From contig JAQGGZ010000004.1 of the NCBI GenBank assembly GCA_028289125.1, positions 1-64,000 on the forward strand: a stretch of DNA of 64,000 nucleotides, written 5' to 3'. Both the position numbers and the translations under genes were made by a program. This DNA is from Candidatus Saccharimonadota bacterium. GTDB lineage: Bacteria > Patescibacteriota > Saccharimonadia > Saccharimonadales > UBA4665. How positions within the stretch are numbered: position 1 is the first letter of the stretch; each line of letters begins with the position of its first letter. The notes below the pieces were generated by a model. It ran no database searches. It was not told where the DNA came from and was given only the letters and a program-made list of their open reading frames with translations. Shown here in pieces: positions 1 through 7,440 of this stretch.

Positions 1-1
1 T

Positions 2-77
2 TGGCGGGCCCGACCGGGATCGAACCGGCGATCTCCTCCGTGACAGGGAGGCGTGATAACCGCTTCACTACGAGCCC
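2..77 (-). tRNA. tRNA-Asp (anticodon GTC)
   Basis: On the minus strand this folds as a full cloverleaf. A 7-bp acceptor stem (GGGCTCG with CGGGCCC) is followed by discriminator G and an encoded CCA. The anticodon stem CCTCC/GGAGG closes loop CTGTCAC, which gives anticodon GTC, and the T arm contains GGTTCGATCCC. Encoded CCA and 76 nt length are normal for bacterial tRNA-Asp. Confidence 0.96.
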
Positions 78-138
78 ACGGCTAAAGTAACAGAGGTCAT
101 CATACCAAACCCCGCCGTAAAGCGCAAGCCGATGACGG

Positions 139-1182
139 CTAGATACCGATATATTGCTTCGGTGGTTCTTGTTTACGGAGCGGCTGGACGTAGTCGGCGA
201 TGTTTTTGAATGTACAGACGACGACAGCGACGTTGCGCTTGGTATTATCGCCATCGATCACCTTGACGATCTGCAGGCTGTCACCGGTGTTGATCAGACC
301 TGAGACCTGCCCTGGCTGAAGCTTGAAGATCTGGTCGAGGACCTGCTGGTCGATATCCTGGTTGCCGCGCTCAATCGGACTGCCGTACTGGCCGCCGTTG
401 CCCTTGGTAGCCGCGTCGTCAGAATACTGCCCGGCTACCTGGCCGAAATCAGTTCCCTGCTGGATGGCCGCCAAGGCAGCATTGGCACGGTCACGGGTAG
501 CCGTATCCAACGTGGCAGCGACTTTCTGAGCTAACAACTGGGTCTTGAGTTCGCGTTTGAAATCATTGACCGACCAGCCCCAATATTCCTCAAGGACGTT
601 CTCAAAGACTTCGTTGGACGAGCCAAGGCGGTTCTGAGCCCGGAGCAAGGTGACCTCATCATTGACTTCGCGGTCGCTGATCGAGATGTTGTGCTGTTCG
701 GCCAGATTCTTGACGTAGGCGTCGGTCTCAACCTTGGCCATAGCCTGTTTTTTGTAGTTAGCCAGCTGCTTCTGGCCGTCAGGAGTTGAGAAATCGAGGC
801 GCTGCTGACTTTCATAGTAATGCTGGTAACGGCGCAGTTCGAACAGGTAGCTTTCATATGACACGTAGCGGCCGCCTGCCCTGGCTACCGGGAATGGCAG
901 CACTTTGGTGACATCGTACACGAAGGTGCTGGAGGACTGGAACTTATACAGCGCCAAGGTACAGGCGACGAGGAAGACGATGATGGCAGTACCGAACAGC
1001 CAGATGGAAATCGTCACTACACGGCGCTTGGTGTGCTGGAGCGGGTATATGAACTTACGGGCGCTGCCGAGCACCTGTTCGCGGTGTTCGGCGACGTTAT
1101 CGGTCGTAATGCGCGGAACGGCCGAGTCAGCATCGGACTTCTTGCCGCGTAACTTATGGATGATGTGTTTGGGATGCTTCAT
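139..1182 (-). CDS. Membrane-anchored parvulin-type peptidyl-prolyl isomerase (PrsA/SurA-like foldase)
   Basis: A 347-residue protein with a basic cytoplasmic N-terminus, one transmembrane helix at about residues 54-77, then an extracytoplasmic part. Residues about 105-215 look like the helical chaperone (SurA-N-like) region. Residues about 225-320 form a PpiC rotamase domain; the family-typical stretches AGQYSDDAATKGNGGQYG and LQPGQVSGLI are visible. The family catalyses cis-trans isomerisation of prolyl bonds and helps exported proteins fold at the outer face of the membrane. The gene starts 3 bases after the stop of the upstream PH-domain gene, so the two form an operon. Assisting pilins or surface proteins is plausible but not shown. 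Identity of the rotamase domain is clear; the exact subfamily is not. Confidence 0.85.
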   Translation of the reverse strand: MKHPKHIIHKLRGKKSDADSAVPRITTDNVAEHREQVLGSARKFIYPLQHTKRRVVTISIWLFGTAIIVFLVACTLALYKFQSSSTFVYDVTKVLPFPVARAGGRYVSYESYLFELRRYQHYYESQQRLDFSTPDGQKQLANYKKQAMAKVETDAYVKNLAEQHNISISDREVNDEVTLLRAQNRLGSSNEVFENVLEEYWGWSVNDFKRELKTQLLAQKVAATLDTATRDRANAALAAIQQGTDFGQVAGQYSDDAATKGNGGQYGSPIERGNQDIDQQVLDQIFKLQPGQVSGLINTGDSLQIVKVIDGDNTKRNVAVVVCTFKNIADYVQPLRKQEPPKQYIGI

Positions 1183-1185
1183 AGA

Positions 1186-1746
1186 TTATTGGTCGGCAAA
1201 CTGGGCTGCGCTCTGATCACCGTGCTCCCGAAGGATGTGAATCAGCTTTTTCTGCGTCTTGGCAGGATGGTGAATATCATGTATCACCAGGTCCCCCATA
1301 AAGGTCTGCATCATTATTGTACCAAATCCGAGCAAAGTCTCCTGCAAACCACGAATTTCGTAGTTCACCATCTGGATCTGGGACAAGCCCATATCGACGA
1401 CTGCGCGGTTGAACATGCCCTTCTGGGTAATCTGGATAAACCGCTGATCCGTGACGATGAAGACGCTGAAATACCACGATATCCAGAACGGCAACATGAT
1501 AATCATACCGAGGACGATGCTGAGCAGTAAGCTGGCAAAGAAGAAGTTGACCGACGGATATTGCTCGACCGGCTTGATGAACGTCAGAGCGACCGTGTAC
1601 AGCGGTCCGACGAGCCAGGCAGCCATACCGATGATCAGGCCCTTACGCATGACGACCGGGTGCTTACGGAAGACGTAGAGAACGGATTCGTCGTCGAACT
1701 GGTCCTCGAAGTATTTCGGCTCCTTGGACGTTTGTGTTTTAGACAT
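1186..1746 (-). CDS. Membrane protein with bacterial PH domain (YdbS/bPH2-like)
   Basis: About 186 residues. Two hydrophobic helices near residues 38-60 and 70-100 are followed by a domain with VTDQRFIQITQKGMFNR, the pattern of the bacterial PH (YdbS-like) family: a strand, a T-x-R motif, then a G-hairpin. Such proteins are membrane associated and of poorly defined function, with the PH domain facing the cytoplasm. An ATG also occurs at 1752, but it directly abuts the -10 box at 1753-1761. The second ATG at 1746 sits where transcription should begin, so it was chosen as a leaderless start. The gene is first in an operon with the downstream foldase. Family assignment is good, function unknown. 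Confidence 0.75.
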   Translation of the reverse strand: MSKTQTSKEPKYFEDQFDDESVLYVFRKHPVVMRKGLIIGMAAWLVGPLYTVALTFIKPVEQYPSVNFFFASLLLSIVLGMIIMLPFWISWYFSVFIVTDQRFIQITQKGMFNRAVVDMGLSQIQMVNYEIRGLQETLLGFGTIMMQTFMGDLVIHDIHHPAKTQKKLIHILREHGDQSAAQFADQ

Positions 1747-1752
1747 AAGCAT

Positions 1753-1761
1753 AGTATAGCA
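1753..1761 (-). promoter_or_regulatory. Extended -10 promoter of the PH-domain gene
   Basis: Minus strand reads TGCTATACT, then six bases ATGCTT, then the chosen ATG. It matches the extended -10 consensus (TGnTATAAT) and implies a leaderless transcript. Confidence 0.7.
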
Positions 1762-1774
1762 AATGGGGTGTTTT

Positions 1775-1894
1775 GCCAGGGACTCGACCTTCCGGCGCGA
1801 AAGAAAAGACTTTCGCTACCGGAACCGATTCGCTATGGCTCATCGGCTACGGGCGGGGATTGCCACCGGCAATCCCGTTCGAATCCCTTCTGGC
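1775..1894. ncRNA. Candidate structured RNA with cloverleaf-like fold
   Basis: No ORF is supported here, but the segment folds densely. A closing stem (GCCAG at 1775 with CTGGC ending 1894, helped by TCGA pairing just inside) encloses three hairpins. TTCCGG(1790)/CCGGAA(1824) contains GCGAAAG/CTTTCGC. CCGAT/ATCGG lies at 1825-1846. GGGATTGCC/GGCAATCCC lies at 1856-1876. A T-loop-like GTTCGAATCCC lies near the 3' side. The arrangement resembles a tRNA-like four-way junction, but T and D arms do not form as in a real tRNA and no anticodon can be assigned. The transcribed strand is unknown, and no family is recognised. Confidence 0.3.
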
Positions 1895-1905
1895 GAGTGA
1901 TGACA

Positions 1906-1941
1906 AAAGTAAAAGTCCCAGCATGCTGGGACTTTTACTTT
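1906..1941 (-). terminator. tRNA-Arg terminator, perfect palindrome
   Basis: A perfect inverted repeat with 18-nt arms (AAAGTAAAAGTCCCAGCA and its complement) begins at the 3' end of tRNA-Arg. In the minus direction the GTCCCAGC/GCTGGGAC stem is followed by TTTTACTTTTG, a U-rich tail, so it should terminate the tRNA transcript. Confidence 0.7.
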
Positions 1942-2015
1942 GGTGCCCCCGAAGGGATTCGAACCCCTAGCTTCTCCTTAGGACGGAGCTATTTTATCCA
2001 TTGAACTACGGGGGC
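1941..2015 (-). tRNA. tRNA-Arg (anticodon CCT)
   Basis: On the minus strand the acceptor GCCCCCG pairs with CGGGGGC, followed by discriminator A and encoded CCA. The T arm is GGGGTTCGAATCCC. The anticodon loop GTCCTAA gives anticodon CCT, decoding AGG. The anticodon stem has one end mismatch (G-A) but the overall shape matches bacterial tRNA-Arg(CCT). Confidence 0.93.
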
Positions 2016-2021
2016 GACGCA

Positions 2022-2061
2022 GGAAAGGTAGAAAATGTGGTGGCATATTTTCTACCTTTCC
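2022..2061. repeat. Perfect inverted repeat, 15-bp arms
   Basis: GGAAAGGTAGAAAAT at 2022-2036 is exactly complementary to 2047-2061, with a 10-nt loop. It lies between the 5' end of tRNA-Arg and the ndk 3' end and could end the ndk transcript or act in tRNA processing. There is no U-tract on either strand. Confidence 0.6.
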
Positions 2062-2073
2062 GAGGAGCCCACA

Positions 2074-2095
2074 GTCTGGCAGTTCACTGCCAGAC
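2074..2095. repeat. Perfect inverted repeat, 10-bp arms
   Basis: GTCTGGCAGT and its exact complement are separated by two bases, 33 bases downstream of the ndk stop. It is a strong hairpin without a U-tract, probably an mRNA 3' end or processing structure for ndk. Confidence 0.55.
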
Positions 2096-2127
2096 GAGGC
2101 GACGGTCAGCGGGTGGCGAAAACTAAC

Positions 2128-2637
2128 CTAGGCCTTTTTGCCCGGCTGCGTAAACTTCTCATGCACCGCACTATAATCGTGCAGCTCCGAGTCAGAAAAC
2201 CAGTGGTTGATTTCTTTCTGAGCTTCGTCACTATCAGCCGAAGCGTGGATGATGTTCGCCACACCACGTCCGATGCTGGCGGCCTGGCCGTAAGTAACGT
2301 GTGCGTAGTCACCACGGATCGTGCCAGGAGCGGCTTTCTTCGGTTCGGTATCACCGACCATCTTGCGGACGGTTTCAACCGCTTCGACACCTTCGAGGAC
2401 CATGGCGATGACCGGGCCTTCCTGCATCGAGGCTAACTGGCTTTCGAAGATCTCGTCACCCTTGCGGGATTTGAGCGTGCCGATGCCTTCATAGTGCTGG
2501 TAAAAGTGGTCATAATCAGGCTGCAGCATCTTTGTGCCGACGATTTTGAGACCGGCCCGTTCGAAGCGGGTCAGGACTTCGCCGACGATGCCGCGTTGAA
2601 CCGCGTCTGGCTTGAATACGATGAGGGTTTTTTCCAT
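2128..2637 (-). CDS. ndk: Nucleoside-diphosphate kinase
   Basis: Transfers the gamma phosphate of ATP to nucleoside diphosphates through a phosphohistidine, balancing NTP and dNTP pools in the cytoplasm. The N-terminus MEKTLIVFKPDAVQRG is diagnostic. The active-site histidine lies in NIIHASAD, the counterpart of NAVHGSD, near residue 129. At 169 residues the protein is longer than the usual about 140: an insertion near residues 90-100 (TEPKKAAPG region) and a C-terminal extension explain this. AAGGAAG precedes the ATG as ribosome-binding site. Monocistronic, and divergent from the Xer recombinase. A salvage enzyme like this is expected in a host-dependent organism that imports nucleotides, although the import is inference. 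Confidence 0.95.
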   Translation of the reverse strand: MEKTLIVFKPDAVQRGIVGEVLTRFERAGLKIVGTKMLQPDYDHFYQHYEGIGTLKSRKGDEIFESQLASMQEGPVIAMVLEGVEAVETVRKMVGDTEPKKAAPGTIRGDYAHVTYGQAASIGRGVANIIHASADSDEAQKEINHWFSDSELHDYSAVHEKFTQPGKKA

Positions 2638-2680
2638 GAGGCTTCCTTGTTTACTTGAAACATATTGTAACAGATACGGG

Positions 2681-2689
2681 TGCTATACT
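2681..2689 (+). promoter_or_regulatory. Extended -10 promoter of the Xer gene
   Basis: TGCTATACT with seven bases to the ATG at 2697. This predicts a leaderless mRNA and argues against the upstream TTG start at 2655. Confidence 0.7.
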
Positions 2690-2696
2690 TAAGCAT

Positions 2697-3617
2697 ATGC
2701 TATTTAGTAAAGTAAAAACTGATTATCTGGAATATCTGGAGATTGAGCAGAACCGTTCGCAGCGGACGATCGCCAATTATGACCATTATCTCAACCGCCT
2801 GCTCGATTTTGCGGGCGACGATATCAAAATAGCCGATATCTCGACTGAGATGGTGCGAAAATGGCGGCTGTGGCTGAACCGGCTCGGCAGTTACGAGAGC
2901 GACGAGCTTGAGAAATCAACCCAGAACTATCACCTGATAGCGCTCCGTGGCTTCCTCAAATACTGTGCGAAGCGCGACATCCCTGCCCTGGCAGCCGACA
3001 AGATCGAACTGGCTAAGCAACGCCGTAAGCAAGTGACGTTTTTAAATGAGGATGAGCTGTCCCGCATATTCGGCCAGCCTGATGTCAATACGATCAACGG
3101 CCTACGTGACCGGGCGATCCTTGAGCTGCTTTTCAGCAGCGGATTACGTGTCAGCGAACTTGTCGGGCTTGACCGTGACCACATCAACCTCAAGCGCCGC
3201 GAGTTCATGGTTCGTGGTAAGGGTCAGAAAGACCGGCCTATCTTCATCAGCCAGGAAGCCGCCGATTGGATTCAGCGATACTTGGATAAGCGTGAAGACA
3301 ATGTCAAACCGCTGTTCATGCGTTATAGTGGTCGGAAATCAGTCGACGTGTCAGGTAATTTCCACCGTCTGACCGCCCGGAGCGTGCAACGCCTGGTCGC
3401 ACGTTACGCCCTGCTGGCCGGCATAACCAAACACGTCTCGCCACACACCATGCGTCACAGTTATGCGACCGACCTACTGATGAACGGGGCCGATCTGCGA
3501 TCAGTCCAAGCCATGCTCGGACACAGCAACATCTCTACCACCCAGATATACACGCACGTCACCGACCCTCACCTAAAGGCCGTGCACGAACAGTTCCACA
3601 ATAAGTCAAACCATTAG
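2697..3617 (+). CDS. Tyrosine recombinase, XerC/XerD type
   Basis: A 306-residue site-specific recombinase. The N-terminal SAM-like core-binding domain (residues about 1-95) contains EIEQNRSQRTIANY. The catalytic domain carries the full signature: Arg in SSGLRVSEL, Lys in GKGQKDR, HTMRHSYAT (His and Arg), LGHSNIST (His), and nucleophile Tyr in TTQIYTHV. Xer proteins resolve chromosome dimers at dif near the terminus, working with FtsK, which is encoded at 33.1-35.4 kb. Only one Xer gene is in the window; a single-recombinase system is possible. Length and lack of neighbouring mobile genes favour the chromosomal role over an integrase. The last 4 bases overlap the convergent pilX-like gene. 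Confidence 0.9.
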   Translation: MLFSKVKTDYLEYLEIEQNRSQRTIANYDHYLNRLLDFAGDDIKIADISTEMVRKWRLWLNRLGSYESDELEKSTQNYHLIALRGFLKYCAKRDIPALAADKIELAKQRRKQVTFLNEDELSRIFGQPDVNTINGLRDRAILELLFSSGLRVSELVGLDRDHINLKRREFMVRGKGQKDRPIFISQEAADWIQRYLDKREDNVKPLFMRYSGRKSVDVSGNFHRLTARSVQRLVARYALLAGITKHVSPHTMRHSYATDLLMNGADLRSVQAMLGHSNISTTQIYTHVTDPHLKAVHEQFHNKSNH

Positions 3618-4624
3618 AGGCAGAGCGCGCTGTTGGTCGTCAGTGGTGCTGGGCCGGTCGTGAAGCGTTTGCAGATGGCGGCTGACGTCTGCAGACCGTT
3701 CGAAGGTAAAGTCTGCGAGTTAGAGATACCGACAGGGACACGTACCGATATACGGCGGAGCTGATCCTGCGCCTTACCGGTTGAGTCGATGACGACCTGG
3801 GCGTTATTGAAAGCCGCCGTGCTGCCGGCAGCATTAGTACCGGAAACCTGAACGTCCTTGGCGTTCTCGTACATCGCTGTCAGGCGTAAGAAATATCGGT
3901 TGCTCTGGGCGGCTGGTGCCAAGGCGATCTTAGCGGTACAGCTGGAGTTGTTACAGGAAGCAGTCGAAATATATGACTTGGTAGTACCGTCGATGATGGT
4001 GCCGGATGAGGATGGACCAGGCCGCATATAGAGGCTGGTCGTAGTATTATTGAGACCTTGAGCGTTCGTGACACCCCCGTTGACCTTGGTCAGATCGGCT
4101 CGGAGCATGGCGTGGTTACACTTCCAGTTCGCTGCCGTCGGCCACTGCGAGCCGGAGCCACACTGCGGTGGTGGCCCACCAGCCCCGTCGCTGTTCCACT
4201 TGAATGTCAGGACACCCAGATTGATGCCGCCATCGATCTCGAGGGATACGACCGTTGATTTCTGTTGTTCGATAGTGCTGTAGACCAGGGAGGTCGGGCT
4301 AGGATTGACCAAAAGGCAGGTGTACGAGACGTTCGCCGTCGCGTCAAGGACACCGGACAGACCGGTGTAGCCTGCTCCGCCCTGGCAAGAAGTCTTTTCG
4401 ATGATCGACCCGTTGCTCTTGATGGCATTGATGGCATCGTTGACGCCGGTTTCGGCCGCATAGTACGCCTGGGTACTGAGCTGTCGATCAAGCGATTCGC
4501 GCGAATTGCGCCGCGCTACCTGAGAGAAGCCGATGACGATCAAGGTGATGACCACCATCATGATCATCGTCACGATGATCGAAGCTACGCCGGCCTGGTT
4601 ACTACGAACGGTTGGTCTTGTCAT
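3614..4624 (-). CDS. PilX-like minor pilin/pilus assembly protein
   Basis: 336 residues with the PilX-N pattern: short basic leader, then a hydrophobic helix at about residues 14-36 (ASIIVTMIMMVVITLIVIGF), then RRNSRESLDRQLSTQAYYAAE, the typical start of the pilin alpha-1 helix with YAAETGVNDA. PilX-type minor pilins prime or decorate type IV pili and lack the classical FTxxE cleavage site. The rest is a Ser/Thr/Asn-rich extracellular domain with paired cysteines. It is the last gene of a four-gene minor-pilin block; its ATG overlaps the previous stop (ATGA). Function is inferred from position and N-terminus. Confidence 0.75.
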   Translation of the reverse strand: MTRPTVRSNQAGVASIIVTMIMMVVITLIVIGFSQVARRNSRESLDRQLSTQAYYAAETGVNDAINAIKSNGSIIEKTSCQGGAGYTGLSGVLDATANVSYTCLLVNPSPTSLVYSTIEQQKSTVVSLEIDGGINLGVLTFKWNSDGAGGPPPQCGSGSQWPTAANWKCNHAMLRADLTKVNGGVTNAQGLNNTTTSLYMRPGPSSSGTIIDGTTKSYISTASCNNSSCTAKIALAPAAQSNRYFLRLTAMYENAKDVQVSGTNAAGSTAAFNNAQVVIDSTGKAQDQLRRISVRVPVGISNSQTLPSNGLQTSAAICKRFTTGPAPLTTNSALCL

Positions 4625-5280
4625 GGTTGGATCCTTTTTTGAACGGTTGCTGTTAACTCTGATGTCGCGCAGAACTGTTTGCCAGTCGATATTTTGCAGA
4701 CAAGGTCAGTGTTACCGAGTTTGGTGGACGTCGAGCTGCTGTCGCAATCTCCACTAACCGAGGGGCTACAGAGCAAGTCATCCGCTCCATACGCTATGCG
4801 GACAGAAACGACATACAGCGAGGTGCTGCCTGCGACCGGTTTGATGGTAAATTTGACGACTCTCATGTTGTTGTCAACCAGGTCACGGCTGGTAGCGCCG
4901 AATGTGCTGGTGTTGCACGCACCACCGCTGGACGGAGTGCTATACAGGACATGGGGGGTCGACGCGTCCCGCATCTTGCTCATGACATAGTTGTACTGCG
5001 TGCCACCGAAACAGAACGTCTTAAAAGGCGGATTCGTCACATCCGTTCCTAACGTGGCACCGCTGAACTGGATCGCTCCGCTGACACTTTCGAGGATATT
5101 GCGGGCGGCATTCTGTGTATTAGCAGATGTCACGCCTTTGTAATATGAGTTCGAGAACTGCAACACCCCGAAAGTGATGACTAGGATGATGCTCGAAAAT
5201 ACCATAGTCGCGACCATCAGTTCGACTATGGTGAAACCTATCTGATTCTGGGTAAGTGATTTCATGCGTACCATTATCAT
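4621..5280 (-). CDS. Minor pilin with type IV prepilin leader (PilW-like)
   Basis: 219 residues. The leader ends in Gly followed by FTIVELMVAT, the prepilin cleavage and methylation motif with Glu at +5, then a hydrophobic helix. A prepilin peptidase (gene at 6.5-7.4 kb) would cleave after the Gly. The globular part has several cysteines and LYVVSVRIAYG, seen in PilW-like minor pilins. Start and stop overlap both neighbours by 4 bases, which indicates translational coupling. It probably belongs to the pilus-tip initiation complex with the two neighbouring pilins and the PilX-like protein. Confidence 0.8.
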   Translation of the reverse strand: MIMVRMKSLTQNQIGFTIVELMVATMVFSSIILVITFGVLQFSNSYYKGVTSANTQNAARNILESVSGAIQFSGATLGTDVTNPPFKTFCFGGTQYNYVMSKMRDASTPHVLYSTPSSGGACNTSTFGATSRDLVDNNMRVVKFTIKPVAGSTSLYVVSVRIAYGADDLLCSPSVSGDCDSSSTSTKLGNTDLVCKISTGKQFCATSELTATVQKRIQP

Positions 5281-5687
5281 CGCCTGTAGTACAAAGTTAC
5301 GTTCGCGATACCGTTACCCGTGGCACTGTCCCAACTGGTATTGACGGCATAGGTACTACCCGACTGTGAGATCGCAACGGTATAACTCAGAGTGGCGGTC
5401 GTCGGATTGCCAGCTGAGTCGACGACACATTCGCTGGCCAAGCTCGTGACTTGCCCGTTCGATTTGAAGCATTTGTCAGTGCCGATGGTGAACTTGCTGC
5501 TGCGGAGGAATTCGACCTGGCTCTGAGCCAACTTGGTTGCCTGGTCCGCTTCTTGGGCTGACTGAATCGCCTTGTTGGAACGGTTCGTGATGGCAAACGC
5601 CGACACGATGACGACCGCAACCACGGCCAAAGCTATCAATACCTCGACTATGGTGTCGCCACGTTGATTAGAGAGTCTTTTTAACAT
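5277..5687 (-). CDS. Minor pilin with unusual prepilin site (PilV/PilI-like)
   Basis: 136 residues. The leader RLSNQRG is followed by DTIVEVLIALAVVAVVIV: Gly at -1 and Glu at +5 are conserved, but position +1 is Asp rather than the usual Phe or Met. Pilin-like proteins of this size with GDTIVEV leaders are minor components of type IV pili or competence pseudopili. The C-terminal half is short and beta-rich (ending LYYRR). Overlaps the upstream pilin gene by 7 bases. Confidence 0.78.
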   Translation of the reverse strand: MLKRLSNQRGDTIVEVLIALAVVAVVIVSAFAITNRSNKAIQSAQEADQATKLAQSQVEFLRSSKFTIGTDKCFKSNGQVTSLASECVVDSAGNPTTATLSYTVAISQSGSTYAVNTSWDSATGNGIANVTLYYRR

Positions 5688-6523
5688 GTTGTCCCACTGA
5701 ATATGCTTAATTTTACCGATAGGTCGCCGCCTGACATGTTCCCAATGGTCAAAAGGCCGGATTCATTGGTCGTACCACTGGCGAGGCAAATATCTGCCTG
5801 TTTGATCTTGGTGACGGAATTATTATTCACGGCGCTTACAGCCTGATTCTTACCTGAAGTCCCGACTTGGAGGTTGCCCACGTTGTACATTTCAAGACTG
5901 ATACCGCCTGACTTCAGGCTGACCGCATCGGCCTCATAAGCCGCGAAACTGCTATAGAAAGCCAGGGCATTGGCCTTCTGGCTCTTATTGTTGTTGATCC
6001 ACATATCGGCGACCGTCAGGCCACTTGCCATGGTAGTGGCCTCACTGAGATCGACTTGCGAGTCCCCTGGTACGCCGGTATTGGCAATTGCAAGTGGCTG
6101 GGCTTCGCTCAGTTTGGTCACCTCTTGGCTCCCTGTTCCGCCTATCAGACGGCGGCCGGCCACCGGGAATACCAACTGCTGGTCAGTTGTGGCACCTTGG
6201 CCGAATTGCACCACCTTGCCCAAGAATACGCAGTCGTGGTTCCCACCTTGACTAGTGCCACCGGAGGTAATCTTCGGCTTACCGGTCGTGAAGGCCTGGC
6301 ATTGGAGTTGGTTCTGGTTTGGATAATACCCGTTGGAGACTTCGTTGATGATTTGGTACATCTGTGCCTGCATCTGGCCGATGGCCACTTGGAACCGGGT
6401 CCGGTTCTGTCTGCCGTTCACCATGATTATGGCGCTTCCCAATATAAAACCGGTCATGACCAAAACTATCATCGTTTCGACAATTGTAAAGCCCCAGGAC
6501 TCGTCGGTTGAGCCACCCATCAT
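5681..6523 (-). CDS. Minor pilin with type IV prepilin leader
   Basis: 280 residues. The short leader ends SWG, then FTIVETMIVLVMTGFILGSA: classic cleavage site with Glu at +5. The long alpha-1 helix continues as RQNRTRFQVAIGQMQAQMYQ. A Gly/Ser/Thr-rich extracellular domain follows, with cysteines near residues 105, 125 and at the C-terminus. It is the first gene of the minor-pilin operon, with its own promoter at 6531-6539 and two adjacent ATG codons as possible starts (6523 or 6520). Confidence 0.8.
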   Translation of the reverse strand: MMGGSTDESWGFTIVETMIVLVMTGFILGSAIIMVNGRQNRTRFQVAIGQMQAQMYQIINEVSNGYYPNQNQLQCQAFTTGKPKITSGGTSQGGNHDCVFLGKVVQFGQGATTDQQLVFPVAGRRLIGGTGSQEVTKLSEAQPLAIANTGVPGDSQVDLSEATTMASGLTVADMWINNNKSQKANALAFYSSFAAYEADAVSLKSGGISLEMYNVGNLQVGTSGKNQAVSAVNNNSVTKIKQADICLASGTTNESGLLTIGNMSGGDLSVKLSIFSGTTC

Positions 6524-6530
6524 AGATTCA

Positions 6531-6539
6531 AGTATAGCA
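6531..6539 (-). promoter_or_regulatory. Extended -10 promoter of the minor-pilin operon
   Basis: Minus strand TGCTATACT, seven bases before the ATG at 6523. Separates minor-pilin transcription from the upstream prepilin peptidase gene. Confidence 0.7.
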
Positions 6540-6545
6540 TAAGCG

Positions 6546-7373
6546 TTACCTGTACAGCAGGAAATCAGCTATTTTCGACCCCAACAAGCCGATGATGAAT
6601 GTCGCTATCAATAAGAACGGACCGAAAGGTATGCGCATCTTCATGCTCCGACCACCTTTGATGAACTGCGGAAGGCTTAGGATGGTACCGAGCAATGAAG
6701 CCAGGAACAGGAGCAGACACGCCTCAAGCGGGCCGCCGGCTAACAGACCGAGGGCCGGCGCCATCTTGACGTCACCCCCGCCGATCCATTCCCCTTTCGA
6801 GCCCTGGAATAATGCATAGAACAACCCTCCGATTATCACGGCGCCTATGACAGGGGCGATCAATGTCGAGACTACACCACTCAAATACACCAAAGTCAGA
6901 ACATACGCGACCGCCACGATGGTCAGCGGCAAGACGAGTTTATCTGGCAGCAAGAACCAGCGGAGGTCATATACGGCCAGCATGACTCCCAGAACCACGA
7001 AGACGAGCCACAGGCAGAAGGCCACGGCGTACCCGCCTGACAGACTCAACGGCCACAATACGTATGAGATTACGAATAAGCTGGCCATGACTATTTCGGT
7101 CAGAGGACTATCGTCAATCTTCTTATGGCAGTAGCGGCATCGACCTTTCAGCCAGAGCCAGCTTACCAGCGGTATCAGATCCTTTGCCGCCAGCTCATGG
7201 CCACAATGGGCGCACATAGAACGGCCTTTGGTAATAGATAGCTGCTGCTTACGAGCAGCAGTCTTAGTACCCTTCTTCCCTACGAGGGCGGCCTGCTCAT
7301 GCAGACGCCAGACAGTCGCGCTGGCAAAACTCCCGAAAATCAATCCGAGAACGGCTAAGATTACATAAACCAT
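6546..7373 (-). CDS. pilD: Prepilin leader peptidase / N-methyltransferase (A24 family)
   Basis: Cleaves the leader of type IV prepilins after Gly and usually methylates the new N-terminus. This 275-residue membrane protein starts with a helix and GSFASATVWRL, typical of the family. A zinc-binding cytoplasmic loop keeps both CxxC pairs (CAHC near 53, CRYC near 78). The aspartyl protease pair is visible as YDLRWFLLPD (near 138) and GGGDVKM (near 199). About seven transmembrane helices. It lies between major pilin and minor-pilin operon, with all its substrates next to it. Has its own near-leaderless promoter. Confidence 0.93.
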   Translation of the reverse strand: MVYVILAVLGLIFGSFASATVWRLHEQAALVGKKGTKTAARKQQLSITKGRSMCAHCGHELAAKDLIPLVSWLWLKGRCRYCHKKIDDSPLTEIVMASLFVISYVLWPLSLSGGYAVAFCLWLVFVVLGVMLAVYDLRWFLLPDKLVLPLTIVAVAYVLTLVYLSGVVSTLIAPVIGAVIIGGLFYALFQGSKGEWIGGGDVKMAPALGLLAGGPLEACLLLFLASLLGTILSLPQFIKGGRSMKMRIPFGPFLLIATFIIGLLGSKIADFLLYR

Positions 7374-7381
7374 TACCGTTT

Positions 7382-7390
7382 ATAGTACCA
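7382..7390 (-). promoter_or_regulatory. Extended -10 promoter of pilD
   Basis: Minus strand TGGTACTAT, eight bases before ATG at 7373. The hexamer is weaker than the other boxes in the window; TATAAA overlaps it as an alternative. Confidence 0.5.
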
Positions 7391-7393
7391 CAC

Positions 7394-7422
7394 AAAAAAA
7401 GACCCCCGAAGAGGTCTTTTTT
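7394..7422 (-). terminator. Rho-independent terminator after the major pilin gene
   Basis: In the minus direction GACCTC-TTCG-GGGGTC forms a stem with a UUCG tetraloop, followed by seven T residues. It lies 20 bases past the pilin stop, ending the pilMNO-pilBTC-pilin transcript. Confidence 0.88.
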
Positions 7423-7440
7423 GTTGCATCTAAGTGGTTA

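Noticed and set aside
1775-1894. Integron attC site or true tRNA
   Set aside because: No RYYYAAC/GTTRRRY core sites for attC; no proper D arm, T stem or anticodon for a tRNA.
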